Of a stretch of DNA of 64,000 nucleotides, positions 33,361-44,868 are shown in pieces. The stretch comes from Maratus speciosus (Eukaryota; Arthropoda; Arachnida; Araneae; Salticidae), in contig OZ010792.1 of the NCBI GenBank assembly GCA_963932465.1, positions 280,161,836 through 280,225,835 of the forward strand. Direction: 5' to 3'. A program made the translations under genes and the position numbers. The notes below the pieces were generated by a model. The model was not told the origin of the DNA and searched no databases. It saw nothing but the letters and a program-made list of their open reading frames with translations. How positions within the stretch are numbered: position 1 is the first letter of the stretch; each line of letters opens with the position of its first letter.

Positions 33361-35699
33361 AGTCCTTCCGGCCAGTGCCGGGAGGAAGAGGTAGCTTTCA
33401 CAATCCTTATTTAAAAAAAGCCAACTTATATCATGCAAACACACGAAGCTCAATTTAGTGGAAACCGAATATAGGAGATTCAATACTAATTTTTATCAAT
33501 ATAATGAATGAGAATTTCGCGAAATTAGTCAGCTTTATCCAAGCTGCTTTTCTTTAAAGTAACTTATATTTGGCTGCCAAATTCGGCAATTTCTTAAAGT
33601 GCCTGTCATTTTAAGACAACATGGTGGATGAGGCTAAGCAGTGAACTTGGTCGAGACCTTAGTAATTGCTGTGCACATGCTCACTCACATCGGAATCGGT
33701 TAATATATAGGAGTGCTGTCGCATGCAAAAAATCAGATTTTTCAAAATGTCACCCACAATAGAAATTGAAACTGCTATATCTGAGCCATTTTTTAAGGTA
33801 AAGACAAACAAAAAATGCTCCTGAATCCTTATATCAAGATCAAATACTTAAGAAAGAAACCTTTTTCAATTTCTAATTTTTTTGCACCTCACTTTAAATA
33901 TATATATATATTTTAATTTAATGGCCGCCATTTTGAAACAAGATGGCTGATGAATCTGGCCAGCGAACTTGGTAGAGGTGTTGATGTATACTATCCACAT
34001 GCCTTCTTACATCGAAATAGGCGAATACGTGTGTTATCGCGTGACAAATACAAGATCGTTTCAAAATGTTAGCCATGCTAGAAATTCAAAGTGCTATAAA
34101 TCAACCATTTTTTAAGATATCAACAAAAGAACAAATTTTCAGAAACAAAAACTGCTCCGGAATCTTTGTATCAAGGCCATACACATAAAAAAAATCTTTT
34201 TCATTTTCCAATTTTTTAATACCTCATTTTGAATTTTAAATTTAATTTTTTTAAATGGCAACCCTTTTGAAACAAGATGGCGAATGAAGCTGGCCAACGA
34301 ACTCGGTCGAGACATTGGTATGTACTATGTACAGACCAAGTTACATCCAAATAGGTTCATAAATACGCCTGTTATCGCGTGACAAAAATCTGGTCGTTTT
34401 AAAATGTCAGCCACAATAGAAATTCAAAATGCTATTACTCAGCCATTTTTTTTTAGATATAGACGAAAGAAAAACTGTTCCGGAATCTTTGTATTAAGGT
34501 CAAACACATACAAAAAAAAAATCTTTTTCATTTTCCAATTTTTCGTATCTCATTTAAATTTTTTTATTATTTAATTTTTTTAAATGGCCGCCATTTTGAA
34601 ACAAGATGGCGGATGAAGCTGGCCAACGAACTCGGTCGAGATATTTGTATGTACTATGTACACACCAAGGTACATCCAAGTCGGTTCATAAATACGCCTG
34701 TTATTACGTGAGAAAAATCAGGACGTTTCAAAATGTCAGCCACGCTAGAAATTCAAAATGCTATAACTCAGCCATTTCTTAAGATATAGACGAAACAAAA
34801 ACTGCTCCCGAATCTTTTTATCAAGGTCAAACACATAAGAAGAGAATATTTTTTCAATTTTCAATTTTTGGTACCACAATTCAAATTTAAATTTTTCTTA
34901 AAAATTTAAATGGCCGCCATTTTTAAACAAGATGGCGGGTGAAGCTGGCCAACGAACCCGGTCGAGACATTGGTATGTACTATGCATAAACGGAGTTACA
35001 TCCAAATCGGTTCATAAATACGCCTTTTATCGCGTGACAAAATTCAGGACGTTTCAAAATGTCAGCCACGCTAGAATTTCAAAATGCTATAACTCAGCCA
35101 TTTTTTAAGATATAGACGAAACAAAACCTGCTCCGAAATCTTTGTATAAAGGTCAAATACATAAGAAAAAAATATTTTTCCATTTTCAATTTTTTGGTAC
35201 CACATTTCAAATTTTAAATTTTTAAAAAAATTTTAAATGGCCGCCATTTTGAAACAAAATGGCGGATGAAGCTGGCCAACAAATTCGGTCGAGAGATTCG
35301 TATGTACTATGTACACACCGAATTACATCCAAATCGGTTCATAAATACGCCTTTTATCGCGTGACAAAATTCAGGACGTTTCAAAATGTCAGCCAAGCTA
35401 GGAATTCAAAATGCTATAACTCAGCCATTTTTTAAGATATAGACGAAACAAAAACTGCTCCGGAATCTTTGTATAAAGATCAAATACATAAGAAAAAAAT
35501 ATTTTTCCATTTTTAATTTTTTGGTACCACATTTCAAGTTTTAATTTTTTTAAAAAATTTTAAATGGCCGCCATTTTGAAACAAAACGGCGGATGAAGCT
35601 GGCCAACGAACTCGGTCGAGACATTGGTATGTACTATGTACACACCGAATTACATCGAAATCGGTTCATAATTACGGGAGTTACAGTGTGACATAGGTC

Positions 35700-35733
<34 letters not shown>

Positions 35734-35859
35734 ATTTTGAACGGAGGGTGGTTTCGGGGTCTGGGGGTCATGATCGATGAAAACATACCAAAATTTTTTG
35801 AAATCGCTTTCCTCCGAACGGCTGCAATGGGTAGCTTTTTTGTAAAGAAAGCTACCTAA
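33361..35859 (-). mobile_element. M-family element, complete copy M1 with ~330-bp array
   Basis: On the minus strand the 5' end is a palindrome, GGTAGCTTT, loop of 9, AAAGCTACC (35856-35830). A G/C-rich block and an AT dinucleotide run (35703-35730) follow. Then come six tandem units of 326-337 bp (ATGG anchors at 33921, 34255, 34584, 34910, 35237, 35574) plus a diverged terminal unit. GAAAGCTACCT (33399-33389) is a perfect 11-bp inverse of 35847-35857. A 10-bp hairpin with a CAGT-type loop (33363-33386) and a CTTTT end finish the element. No coding potential. Confidence 0.8.
33921..35690. repeat. Array of six ~330-bp units with CCGCCAT/ATGGCGG dyads
   Basis: Most units carry CCGCCAT, 11 bp, then ATGGCGG, a dyad whose halves match the YY1-type core AAGATGGCGG. 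Other shared words are gaagctggccaacgaactcg, gttataactc-like blocks and gtgacaaaa. Units differ at scattered positions, so the array is not very recent. Confidence 0.8.
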
Positions 35860-36051
35860 TAGACCAGCAACAGTCACGTTTCCATGGGTACATAGAGTAA
35901 AACTCCAATTATCTGAATTCCAATCATCCGGATCGATATGATGAAATAAAAAATGAATTTAAGAAAAAGTAAAACCGTATTCAAATGAAAATTCATGAAT
36001 TTCTTAATAAAAGCATAATTTATTTAAAATTAGTTTCAAATCCAACATTAA

Positions 36052-36365
36052 CCCTCTCGCTGCGTAATTGTTTTGAAAAAAATTGCACATTCAAAAATTG
36101 CGCATTTAATTCCTTCGCGACGAGCGTCTTATAAGAATTTTTATTCTTTTGTCACCGGTTTTTCAAAACAAAAAATTTCGTCTGATTTAATCGGGAAAAT
36201 GCTCCGATTAGATAAGGCAAAATTTACAATAAAAAGTAACTGGTGGGAATAATTAAGGAGGGTTAATTAGACGGAAAAAAATGCATCCCCGATGAAATCT
36301 CGGGTTGCGCAAATTTTGCTACTTTTACGTTGCCCGAGAAACTTTCGGGTTGCGCAGCGAGAGGG
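36052..36365. mobile_element. TTAA-flanked piggyBac-like MITE V1
   Basis: Perfect 13-bp termini CCCTCTCGCTGCG and CGCAGCGAGAGGG with TTAA on both sides (36048-36051 and 36366-36369). 314 bp. PiggyBac elements insert at TTAA and begin with CCC. The interior holds repeated gggttgcgcaaattttg words and no open frame. Confidence 0.8.
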
Positions 36366-36369
36366 TTAA

Positions 36370-37292
36370 AAGTTAAATTTAATATAAAATTTTAAGCCGA
36401 TATTTGAGTAATTCTAAGACGATTGCGGTATTCACGATTTACAGCAAAACAATTAACTTTGTTGGACATATTCAACTAGCACGTCTAAATGTATGTAAGT
36501 CAGCTTTGAATTCAAAACCCTTTTCTCCGACAGGGTTTTCTGCAAGCTCGAGAGCGAACATTTTAGAGGGAGGAATTCGCATTTCCAGATCATTAATAAA
36601 TACTAGAAAACAGGAATTTTGCTTTTTCAGAATCTAGTCTTGCCCCCGATGAAAAGAAAAATATGGAGTATTCTCTCAATCTTTTGACTTTTGTGCCCCT
36701 AAATAATAAACCGTCCCGTGTCCCTAATGCTGATTTTTAAGTTTGGAGCTGTCTGTATAAAATTGTTTCAATAAAAGTAATTCGATGTAATTTTTTCCCA
36801 AAACTGGAACTATTGTTTTATATAAATATGTAGCAAAAAATTAACCTGCACACATTTTTAGGGCTGTTATTATTTTAAAAACTCCGTCCCTGGGTTTTAG
36901 ATTTCTTACCGTCCCTCTTCTAAAATTATACAGAAAATCACTTTAGATGTAGCCACAGAATTTTTTCCAAGTTTTTTCTCATACAGAAGTATGCTAGAGA
37001 AAGAATGTCTAAATGTCTTTGACAGGAAATTGACTGCAGAATTTAAATCAGCATTTAAATATCAATTTCAAGCATCGTGGCTTTATTGGTAGTCTTACCG
37101 TCCCATGGTTTATTCCTGCACTTTTCGAGGTAAATTAATTTTTTTTTTTAATCCAATGTAAATAACTGTTTCTAAAAATCACTGAACATTGTGGCTACCA
37201 CTTAGTCTTAACATGATTTGCCTAAAATAGGTGGTAATTCTCCTTACCGTTCCATCCTTACCGTCCCTTTTTTCCTGTACTGCCCCCCTTTT
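36370..37292. other. Gene-free stretch with recurring ACCGTCCC motif
   Basis: CCGTCCC occurs repeatedly (for example about 36711, 36904, 37096, 37260) and again after element A (about 38397). This suggests a diverged repeat into which element A inserted. No gene seen. Confidence 0.45.
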
Positions 37293-38386
37293 TACTTTCT
37301 TCTATCTTTACAAGAAGAAAGTATTGGATTCATGAAAATTTTCGAATTCTGGTTTTCGACGGATTTACACGTTTTAGGGGTCAGAGGTTCCAAAAAACAT
37401 GTTTTTACAAAATGTCTGTCTGTGACTCTGTGAGTCTGTCTGTCTGTCTGTCTGTCTGTGTGTATGTGACACAAATTTTGTGGGCGCTCTATCTCAAGAA
37501 CTAATGCATGGAATTTAATAAAAATTGATATTCAGTTAGTGCCTAATACAAGTTGATGCTGATTAGTTTTTGGTGTAAATCGCTCAACAGATAGCGCTGC
37601 AATGCTGCATTTTTCACGATTTTCGCAATAGCTCTATCTCAAGAACTAATGCACGGATTTTAATCAAACTTCAGATTTAGTTAGTCCTTGATATGAATTG
37701 ATGATGATTACGTTTTGGTGTAAATCGCCCAACAGGTGGCGCTGTTATGATGAATTTTGCAGGATTTACACGATTTCCCCAATAGCTCTATCTTAAGAAC
37801 TAACGCACGGATTTTCATCAAACTTCAGATTAAGTTAGTCCTTGGTATGACTTGCTACTGATTAGGTGTTGGTGTAAATCGCCCAACAGGTGGCGCTTCT
37901 CTGCTGCCTTTTCCATGATTGCCTCAATAGCTCTATCAATAGAACTAATGGACCAATTTTCATCTAATTTCAGATTGAGTTGTATGTTGACACAAGTTGT
38001 TGTTAATTAGGTTTTGGTGTTAATCACCCAATAGGTGGCGCTGCTATGCAGAAATTTTCACGATTTTCGCTATTGCTCTACTTCAAAAACTAATGTACGG
38101 ATTTTCTCCAAACTTCAGATTCAGTCAGACGTTGACATAAATTGTTGCTGATTAGGATTTGGTATAAATCACCCAATAGGTGGCGCTGCTAGGCAGCATT
38201 TTGCTGAATTTAGACGATTTCAGCGATAGTCATATCTCAAGAACTAATGCACGGAATTTCATATCGTTAGAATCTTCTTGAGATGCATAGATTTCCATTT
38301 AATTTTGGCAGCAGTGTGATAGCGAATTTTGAAGTATTAACATGTATGAGATAGAAAAAAGTTTTGGGATTGGTACATCCGACTAG
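37293..38386 (+). mobile_element. A/B-family element, copy A
   Basis: 5' palindrome TACTTTCTTCT, loop of 9, AGAAGAAAGTA (37293-37323). A CTGTC tract follows at 37422-37458. Six units of 145-154 bp (anchors at 37486, 37631, 37785, 37930, 38075, 38229) contain atctcaagaactaatgcacg and mostly caggtggcgctgc. GATAGAAAAAAGT (38350-38362) is the near-inverse of the 5' arm. Then come the hairpin GGAT-TGGTAC-ATCC (38367-38380) and CTAG (38383-38386) followed by T, a classic Helitron-type 3' end. Non-coding. Confidence 0.75.
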
Positions 38387-40599
38387 TTTTACCTTACCGT
38401 CCTTCTTTAATACCTCTTTAAGACAATGTTATACTAAAATTCTGTACTATAAATACAACATTGTTATTATTTCTTATTTGAATGTCCTGTGGGTACTATG
38501 CAAATTCATTATAAGTAAAAATTTAGAAGAAAATAGAAAGTTATAGCGGTAAATTGGTAAGGGAAATTAAACTTGCAAGTTTAACTTAAACCTCCGTTAA
38601 ATAAAAACATGTTCGCTGCTGACCATTTTTTCTTTATTTTGAATCATTAAGGCATTCGTCTATCTGATTAAAATGTTCTTTTAGCAAGTTTAATTTCACC
38701 AGATTTTTATTTCCGAAAGTCAAAAGATTGTGAGAATGCCCATATATATAAATATAGATTGTATAAAACATATTTCAGTTTTAAGACTTAAAATACATGC
38801 TTTTATTTTATACGCTTTTATTTTCCACATTTACGACCCAGTCTTAAACAACATCAACAGTAAAGTATGCACATGATGTCACTATAGCTGAATAATACAC
38901 AAATCCAAGAAAAAGAGATGTCGGCATTCAAGAAACTCGACAAAAAAATTGAGTATCTAATGATTCATAAGCCTTCATTTGTTTGTAATATTAATATGGA
39001 TATGAAAATTAAATGACAGCTCCATGTTTTATCAGAAATTATTCATTTATATTTTTTCAAAATTCGGAAAATGTTATTACACGCGGAGTAATAAAATTGC
39101 ATTCTTTCAGCTTTTTGATAGGAATATAGTAAATGCGGAAAAAAAAGTCAGACATATACATTTTAAAATACATTTTTATAGCGGACGATATTTTTGGCAT
39201 AGCACATATGTAATTACACTTTTTTTTTAGTTTTTATGAGAAAATGGCAACAAAAAGATATAGTAATCTACTATTTTCTACGGAGGAAAGAGATAGTTGG
39301 AGATGCAGTATGCCGTAAAATGATTTGCAGTTTGATGGCGGTTATCGCTCAAATTTAAATGTCCCCTTCGGCCAACTGCCCACAGACTCTGTGGAGCCGC
39401 AAGTATTTGGAATTAATTTTGACCGGTTTAAACCCGTTTCAGGGTTGCTATTTTGGCATCACGCACAGCCATTGCACTTCATCTCCATCTATCTCTTTCC
39501 TCCGTGACTATTTTCCCTTTACTTTCAAACAGAAATGGAGTACTCCAGTTGCCATAATTTCAAAATTGCTTTAAAAACTACAAAAAAATCAATATCTCAA
39601 AAATAAATTGAGATACAGTTTTCAAACGAATTGCATTTAAAAGTACTTTCCTCCTCTATTAGACGGTGTAAAAATTAAAACTGTGTGATGTTTAGAAATA
39701 AAAGAATTGCAGTAGATTATCAGTATTTAACCGTACAATGATACACCTGCTTCGTTTTGGATGGCTTATGTAACGGAACGTTATTTTTTAGGGGCGACGT
39801 TTTAATTTTTGCCCGAAAGAAATAGCACATTGGGGCTAATAAAACCCCGAATCTTCTGGGGAGGGGGTGAGAATTTAGATGCAAGATGGGTGAAAATGCA
39901 CTGTAATTCTATCAGTGATGCCATAACAAAGTCATTTAAATTCTGGATTATGGAAGTATAATTGTTATTTAGATGCGAATGGTAGTCATTTACAGCAATT
40001 CTTGTGATGGCATCACATTTCAAGAAAATAGTTAGTATTTTGAAAATTTCGCAGAAATAGCTTCATTTTTCTATACAAAAATTGTTAGTCCCACGAGTAC
40101 TTGTTCCCTTTTACTTTGTAAAAACAGTTAACGGCATCCTGTATACAGTGTATCGTTACTGATAAGGCGGTGATTGTTTGTATATTTTCAATTTTAATCC
40201 ATCTGTTATAATGGCGTAACATTAAAAGAATACTCTGGCATATTAGATTATTTAAGTTACTTATAGGAGTGAAAAAAAGCCTTCTAACATTTAGAAGATA
40301 AAAATTTGTATAATATAAAATTGATTTAAGATACTTAAACTTTATTTATTACAACTAATTAGAAGTAGGACTTGCAGTTGTTGAGAAAATGTTAAGTTTT
40401 TGTGCAGTAAATCCGTCAGAGAGACATGTTCTTAATAATAATGCAGATTTCTCCATCTTTTATATTTTTATTTTCACGATTACTTCATTGAAGAAAAGCT
40501 TAAATGCTATTTTTTTTTCGTTATTTATGCTTTTCTTTACGTCAGTTTTTGCAAGAGATGCATTTCAGGCAGCTGAATGATAATTTTATTCTCGTTTTT
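38387..40599. other. Gene-free AT-rich stretch
   Basis: No gene, RNA or structured repeat recognised in over 2 kb. The 60-73-codon frames here show no domains or biased codon use. Confidence 0.45.
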
Positions 40600-41187
40600 T
40601 AGGTGCGTTCGTAATTATATAAATACGTAGCACCTATAGTCGTCGTTCAGTCCGTCCGTCCGTCTGTCCGGCCGCCCGTCTGTCTGTCCGCATGTAACAG
40701 AGCAAGAACTACCCAACCGAATGGTCTGAAATTTTAAATATATGATTGTTGCAAAATTTTGTCGAGCCATTTCAAATTTTATGAAAATCGGATGTATAGT
40801 TTAATTACAGGGACAGTCAAAAGTTTTTCTTTACATTACGGCCAATGGGAAAAATTATTGCAAGTGCATTTTAATGCTGTTACAGCCTTCCGAATGGTCT
40901 GGAATTTTAAATATATCATTGTTGCAAAATTTTGTCGAGCCATTTCAAATTTTATGAAAATCGGATGTATAGTTTAATTACAGGGACAGTCAAATGTGTT
41001 CCGTTACATTACGGGGAATGGGAAAAAATTATTGGAAGTGCATTTTAATGATGTTACAGACTATGCACTGTATGAAGTGCAAAAAATTATACATTCAGTA
41101 CAATATGGGGTGCAAAAAATAATTATAAAACTAGTTATAGTACGAACGCACCTCATTTGCCACGTTTGACGAGCAATTTCCAGCTTG
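40600..41187 (+). mobile_element. F-family element, copy F2
   Basis: The same 5' palindrome as F1 (AGGTGCGTTCGTA at 40601) is followed by a CCGTCCGTCTGTCCGG tract. A 173-bp unit is repeated twice (atggtctg at 40721 and 40894). TACGAACGCACCT (41141-41153) is a perfect 13-bp inverse of the 5' arm. The 3' hairpin is partly decayed, and the element ends at CTTG (41184-41187) followed by T. Confidence 0.75.
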
Positions 41188-41238
41188 TTATCTTTTCGTT
41201 ACATTAGTTTTTGTAAGATATGCATGTAGCAATTTTTT

Positions 41239-41335
41239 AGGGTTCCATACTTAAAACGTAAAAACGGGACCATTATAAGATCCCTCCTGTGTCTGTTTGT
41301 CACAGCCATTTTAATCGTAACCTGTGGAACTTTGA
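41239..41335 (+). mobile_element. Fragment of a GGTTCC-palindrome repeat family (Z)
   Basis: AGGGTTCCATACTTAAAACG followed by taaaaacgggaccattataa, ggatccctcc-like sequence and gtgtctgtttgtcac. It closely resembles a repeat start that is abundant in Lepidoptera, where a GGTTCCGT palindrome precedes a CTGTCTGTC tract. No 3' end located, so it is truncated. Confidence 0.5.
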
Positions 41336-41541
41336 AAGTTCAAATTGGCTGAAATAATAAAAGTTATTGACCCACATATTTAAAGATAATTAACCATTCA
41401 CAAGAATATTTAGGGAAAATGTAGAGGGGCTAATTATGTTACTTGAAAAAAAAAATCTTTCCTTTGTATATCGTGTGGGGGTGTAGTGTGAAAGTTTTAG
41501 TAACGCCGAACTCAAAAATGCATTTATTTTAATTTTACGTA

Positions 41542-42722
41542 CTAGGAGGCGCTGCCCCCTACGAGCTACGCTCGTCAACCCCCGTTCAGACACCGCAGAC
41601 TCTAAAAGCACGCTAATTTGATCGGCTGAAAAAATATTTCGGAAGTTTGAATTAGAAGTTTAAAAACAGTGGCGATCTCCCTATAAACGGGTTTCTATTC
41701 ATTTATCTTTGATAGGGGAATTTTAAAGCCAAATCAGCGGCTGTTAAATGATACAATGGCTATTTCCGTCTTTGATTAAATAAAATCAGTCGACATTTCA
41801 AAATAAGCTAATATAAAATGAATTAAATAAACAGAGTCTTTGCCTCCCGGTATTTTTTAGCAAAGCGAAAAGAAAGATTTTTTTTTAATGACACTTTAAA
41901 TGTATCGTTTTTAATCTGACGTAATTTTCACTAAACTTTTCTTTCTCCTTTTACTATTCACGGGAAAAATTTTTTTTAGAAGTGAAATATTATTTGCGCT
42001 ATCCTAATAAAAATAGTTGAAAATATAGTCTTAAAATATTATATAAATGTCTCGCGCAATTTTTGAATTTGAACTGTTTTGCAATATTATTTTTTGTTCA
42101 TTTTACGTAATGTGTAATGTAACGTAAATGTGACGTAATTTCTCCTATTTAAGACTTCTAACGCATGTTAATGAATTTATTATTTTACAACATTCTTTCA
42201 CTTTTAAAATTCACGTGTAATATGGTTTTTATGATAATTTTCAATGAGTTCTTGCTTTTTATATTTTCTTGCTTATAATAGTCACGTGTAAAATAAATTT
42301 TTAATTTGAAGCAAACATTATATTTTGCGCTTTTTGTACTGTTGGCAACAGGTTAAATTACTACAATTTTCTAAAATAAGTAAAAAATATCTCTCGAAAT
42401 GCTGAAAATTTGGATTTAAAATAGAAATAAAACCTCCAAAAATGAGTCAAATTAATAAACTGAGTGCAGTCTGCACACCGGGAAATTCTGACGCATAAAA
42501 TGATCTAAATATGGTTAAATTCCGATGTACTGTTTTTGCTCCTATAAAACTTTTTTAATGGAACGATTTTGTCCAACTTTAGCATTAAATATCTCTTTAA
42601 ATATTTCTTCGATTTAAAAACTGTCTGCATCAGCGTGTTTATCAAACATTTCTATATAATTCCACCGATTTTCATATTTTTGTATGCAATATTTTGCTTA
42701 ATATTAACGAAGAAAGACCTCC
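41542..42722 (-). mobile_element. Helitron-like non-autonomous element H2
   Basis: Reverse complement of H1 sequence. On the minus strand the 3' end is at 41545-41542 (CTAG followed by T), after a GGGGGC-rich hairpin and gttgacgagcgtagctcgta. The body matches 58855-59700 over most of its length, including ctcgaaatgctgaaaa-type and gcatcagcgtg-type blocks in inverse orientation. No Rep/helicase coding sequence. The 5' end is not recognisable; similarity stops near 42722. Confidence 0.65.
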
Positions 42723-42743
42723 GGTCACAAAAAATTCAAAACC

Positions 42744-42763
42744 GGCGGCGGCGGCGGCGGCGG
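42744..42763 (+). repeat. CGG trinucleotide microsatellite
   Basis: About seven CGG units, which give an artificial poly-Arg tail to a short open frame. It sits where H2 similarity to H1 ends. Confidence 0.85.
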
Positions 42764-43184
42764 TGACAGCGGTAGTTACTTTTTTTTAGAATAGAGAGAA
42801 GAGATTATATTTTCAGAGATATCGTCAAAAATGTAATGCAGAAATATGTCCCCTCCCCCCTCCTCTATTTTCGAATCAACTGAAACTAAAATTATGAAAA
42901 AATTAGGGGTGGAAGAAGTTTATTTAAACCTTGCTGGGAAACTAAAGCGATTACCTTAGGTCACGTAGTTTTTCAGAAAATCACATTTTTCCGTTACACA
43001 CAAATCTCGATTTGCGGGCGTTCAGCAAAGGAGTTGAGGAACGCTGGAGGTACCCATCGTCTCAGAAGTATAAAAGGATTGTTGATAATGATTTTCGAAA
43101 AAAATTGTCCGTAATTAGCGGAGGTAGTAACCTTTAAAGACACGAACGGTTTGGACATACATAAAGACACGGGCGGCGTACTCT

Positions 43185-43233
43185 ATCATTGCCACCAAGA
43201 ATAACTACTCTAGCTACTCTAGGTGGCAATGAT
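43185..43233. repeat. Perfect 12-bp hairpin
   Basis: ATCATTGCCACC (43185-43196) and GGTGGCAATGAT (43222-43233) pair perfectly around a 25-base loop containing ctactctagctactct. Function unknown; possibly a small MITE. Confidence 0.6.
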
Positions 43234-43330
43234 TCTATGCGCCATCGCCTTTTAAAGCCTAGATAACAACTTTTAATGATATATTTGTGTAATGTAATGC
43301 AATGCCCAGTTACTAATTCATATATTTATT

Positions 43331-43551
43331 GTACACTGCAGAAAAAAAGTGCTGATTTTACAGTATAATGCTGGCAGCTGGGGCGCCAGTTTACAACGGT
43401 AAAATAAGCAGTAATATACCATCGTATAAATGCATTAAACCGTATATTACTGCTTAATGGTATATTAATTGCTAATTTTACTGTTTATTACTGTAAATTT
43501 TACAGTATAATACTGGCGCCCCAGCTGCCAGTATTATACTGTAAAATCAAC

Positions 43552-43592
<41 letters not shown>

Positions 43593-43599
43593 AGTGTAC
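43331..43599. mobile_element. Palindromic MITE L with poly-T
   Basis: Ends GTACACTGC and GCAGTGTAC. The arms pair over about 60 bp (acagtataatgctggcagct against agctgccagtattatactgt, with ggcgccag and ctggcgcc). A run of about 33 T lies inside the right end, where the left end has only gaaaaaaag. TA next to both ends fits a Tc1/mariner-type MITE. Confidence 0.75.
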
Positions 43600-43649
43600 G
43601 GAACCTTCTGTGCCCGAGTCATACTCGCATTTGACTCGTTATTTATTTT

Positions 43650-44868
43650 TACATTACTCTATCTTAAATAGAAGAAAGTATTGTAATCGAAATTTTTTCG
43701 ACTTCCGGTTTTCGATGGATTTACATGTTTTAGGGGTCAGAGATCACAAAAAACATGTTTATAGTAAATGTCTGTCTGTCCGTGTGCCCGTCTGTCTGTC
43801 GTCATTGTACCATCAAAAAGTGTATGAAGTTATGCATAGAAATGAGCCAAAAAAATTTTTTTAAGTTTTTGGCTATGGCAAGCACTCCCTGAATTTGGAA
43901 AAAATCCGCCGGAAGGGGACACTGTGATAGCAATTTTTGTGCGATTTTGAATATTGCACCATCGAAAAATGTATGAAGTTATGCATAGAATTGAACTAAT
44001 TTTTTTAAAAGTTTTTGGCTATAGCAAGCCAAATTATAGCAAGTCAAATTAAGGGAAGACATAGGTCTTCCCTTAATTTGAAAAAAAATCGCCCAAAGGG
44101 GGCACTGTGATAGCGAATTTTGTGCGATTTTGAATATTGTACCATCGAAAAGTTGTATGAAATTATATATAGAATTGAACCAATTTTTTTAAGTTCTTGG
44201 CTATGGCAAGCAGGTTCTTTTTTAATTTGGAAAAAATCTACCGGTAGGGCGCACTGTAATAGCGATTTTTGTGCCATTTTCAATATTGTTCGTTCGAAAA
44301 GTATATGAAGTTTTGGATAGAATTAAACCAAATTTTTTGTGCATGTTTCTGGTCATGGCAAGAAGGTCCTCCATGAATTTGGAAAAATTCAGTCGGAAGG
44401 GGGTGCTGTAGTAGCGATTTTTGTGTCATTTTCAATATTGTACCTTCGAAAAGCGTATGAAGTTATGTATAGAATTGAACCAAATTTTTTGCGTATGTTT
44501 TTGGCCATGGCAAGAAGGTCTCTGAATTTGGAAAAATTCCGACGGAAGAGAGCGCTGTAATAGCGATTTTTGTGTAATTTTCTTAATTTTTCGTAGTCCT
44601 ATTGTGCTCGTGAATCGACGGGAACTTCCCATCCTGATAAGCCGACTATTCGCGACTATTCGTGACTATTCGTGATTTTAATAAATATCATGATCGAGAT
44701 TAACTCTTTTTTACTCCGATTAATTGACTAAAGCAGAATTTTAGGATGAAAGTAAAGTTGATAGAGTATTGAACTAATAAAAATGAAATATTGACATCTG
44801 TAACAACATTTTGAAATATTAAAATATATGAGATAGAAGAAAGTTTCGGGATTGGTACATCCAACTAA
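43650..44868 (+). mobile_element. A/B-family element, copy B
   Basis: The 5' end (TCTATCTT at 43658, then AGAAGAAAGTATTG) matches element A, though the palindrome has decayed. The CTGTC tract is at 43769-43801. Units of about 148-184 bp are anchored by attgtaccatcg-like words (43804, 43952, 44136, 44284, 44437) and are unrelated in sequence to those of A. GATAGAAGAAAGT is followed by the same GGAT-TGGTAC-ATCC hairpin (44849-44862) and CTAA (44865-44868), then T. Same ends, different cargo. Confidence 0.75.
44045..44080. repeat. Perfect 16-bp palindrome in element B
   Basis: CAAATTAAGGGAAGAC (44045-44060), loop ATAG, GTCTTCCCTTAATTTG (44065-44080). It makes the second unit of the array about 35 bp longer than the others, so it arose after the array was formed. 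Confidence 0.85.

Noticed and set aside
33921..35690. CRISPR-like or satellite-only array
   Set aside because: Units are ~330 bp, not short repeats with unique spacers, and they lie between defined ends of a mobile element.
37422..37458. CTGTC tracts as independent microsatellites
   Set aside because: They recur at a fixed place just inside the 5' palindromes of several element families, so they are better treated as part of those elements.
42569..42766. Short protein with an Arg-rich tail
   Set aside because: The tail is a CGG microsatellite, and the rest is Helitron H2 sequence read on the other strand.
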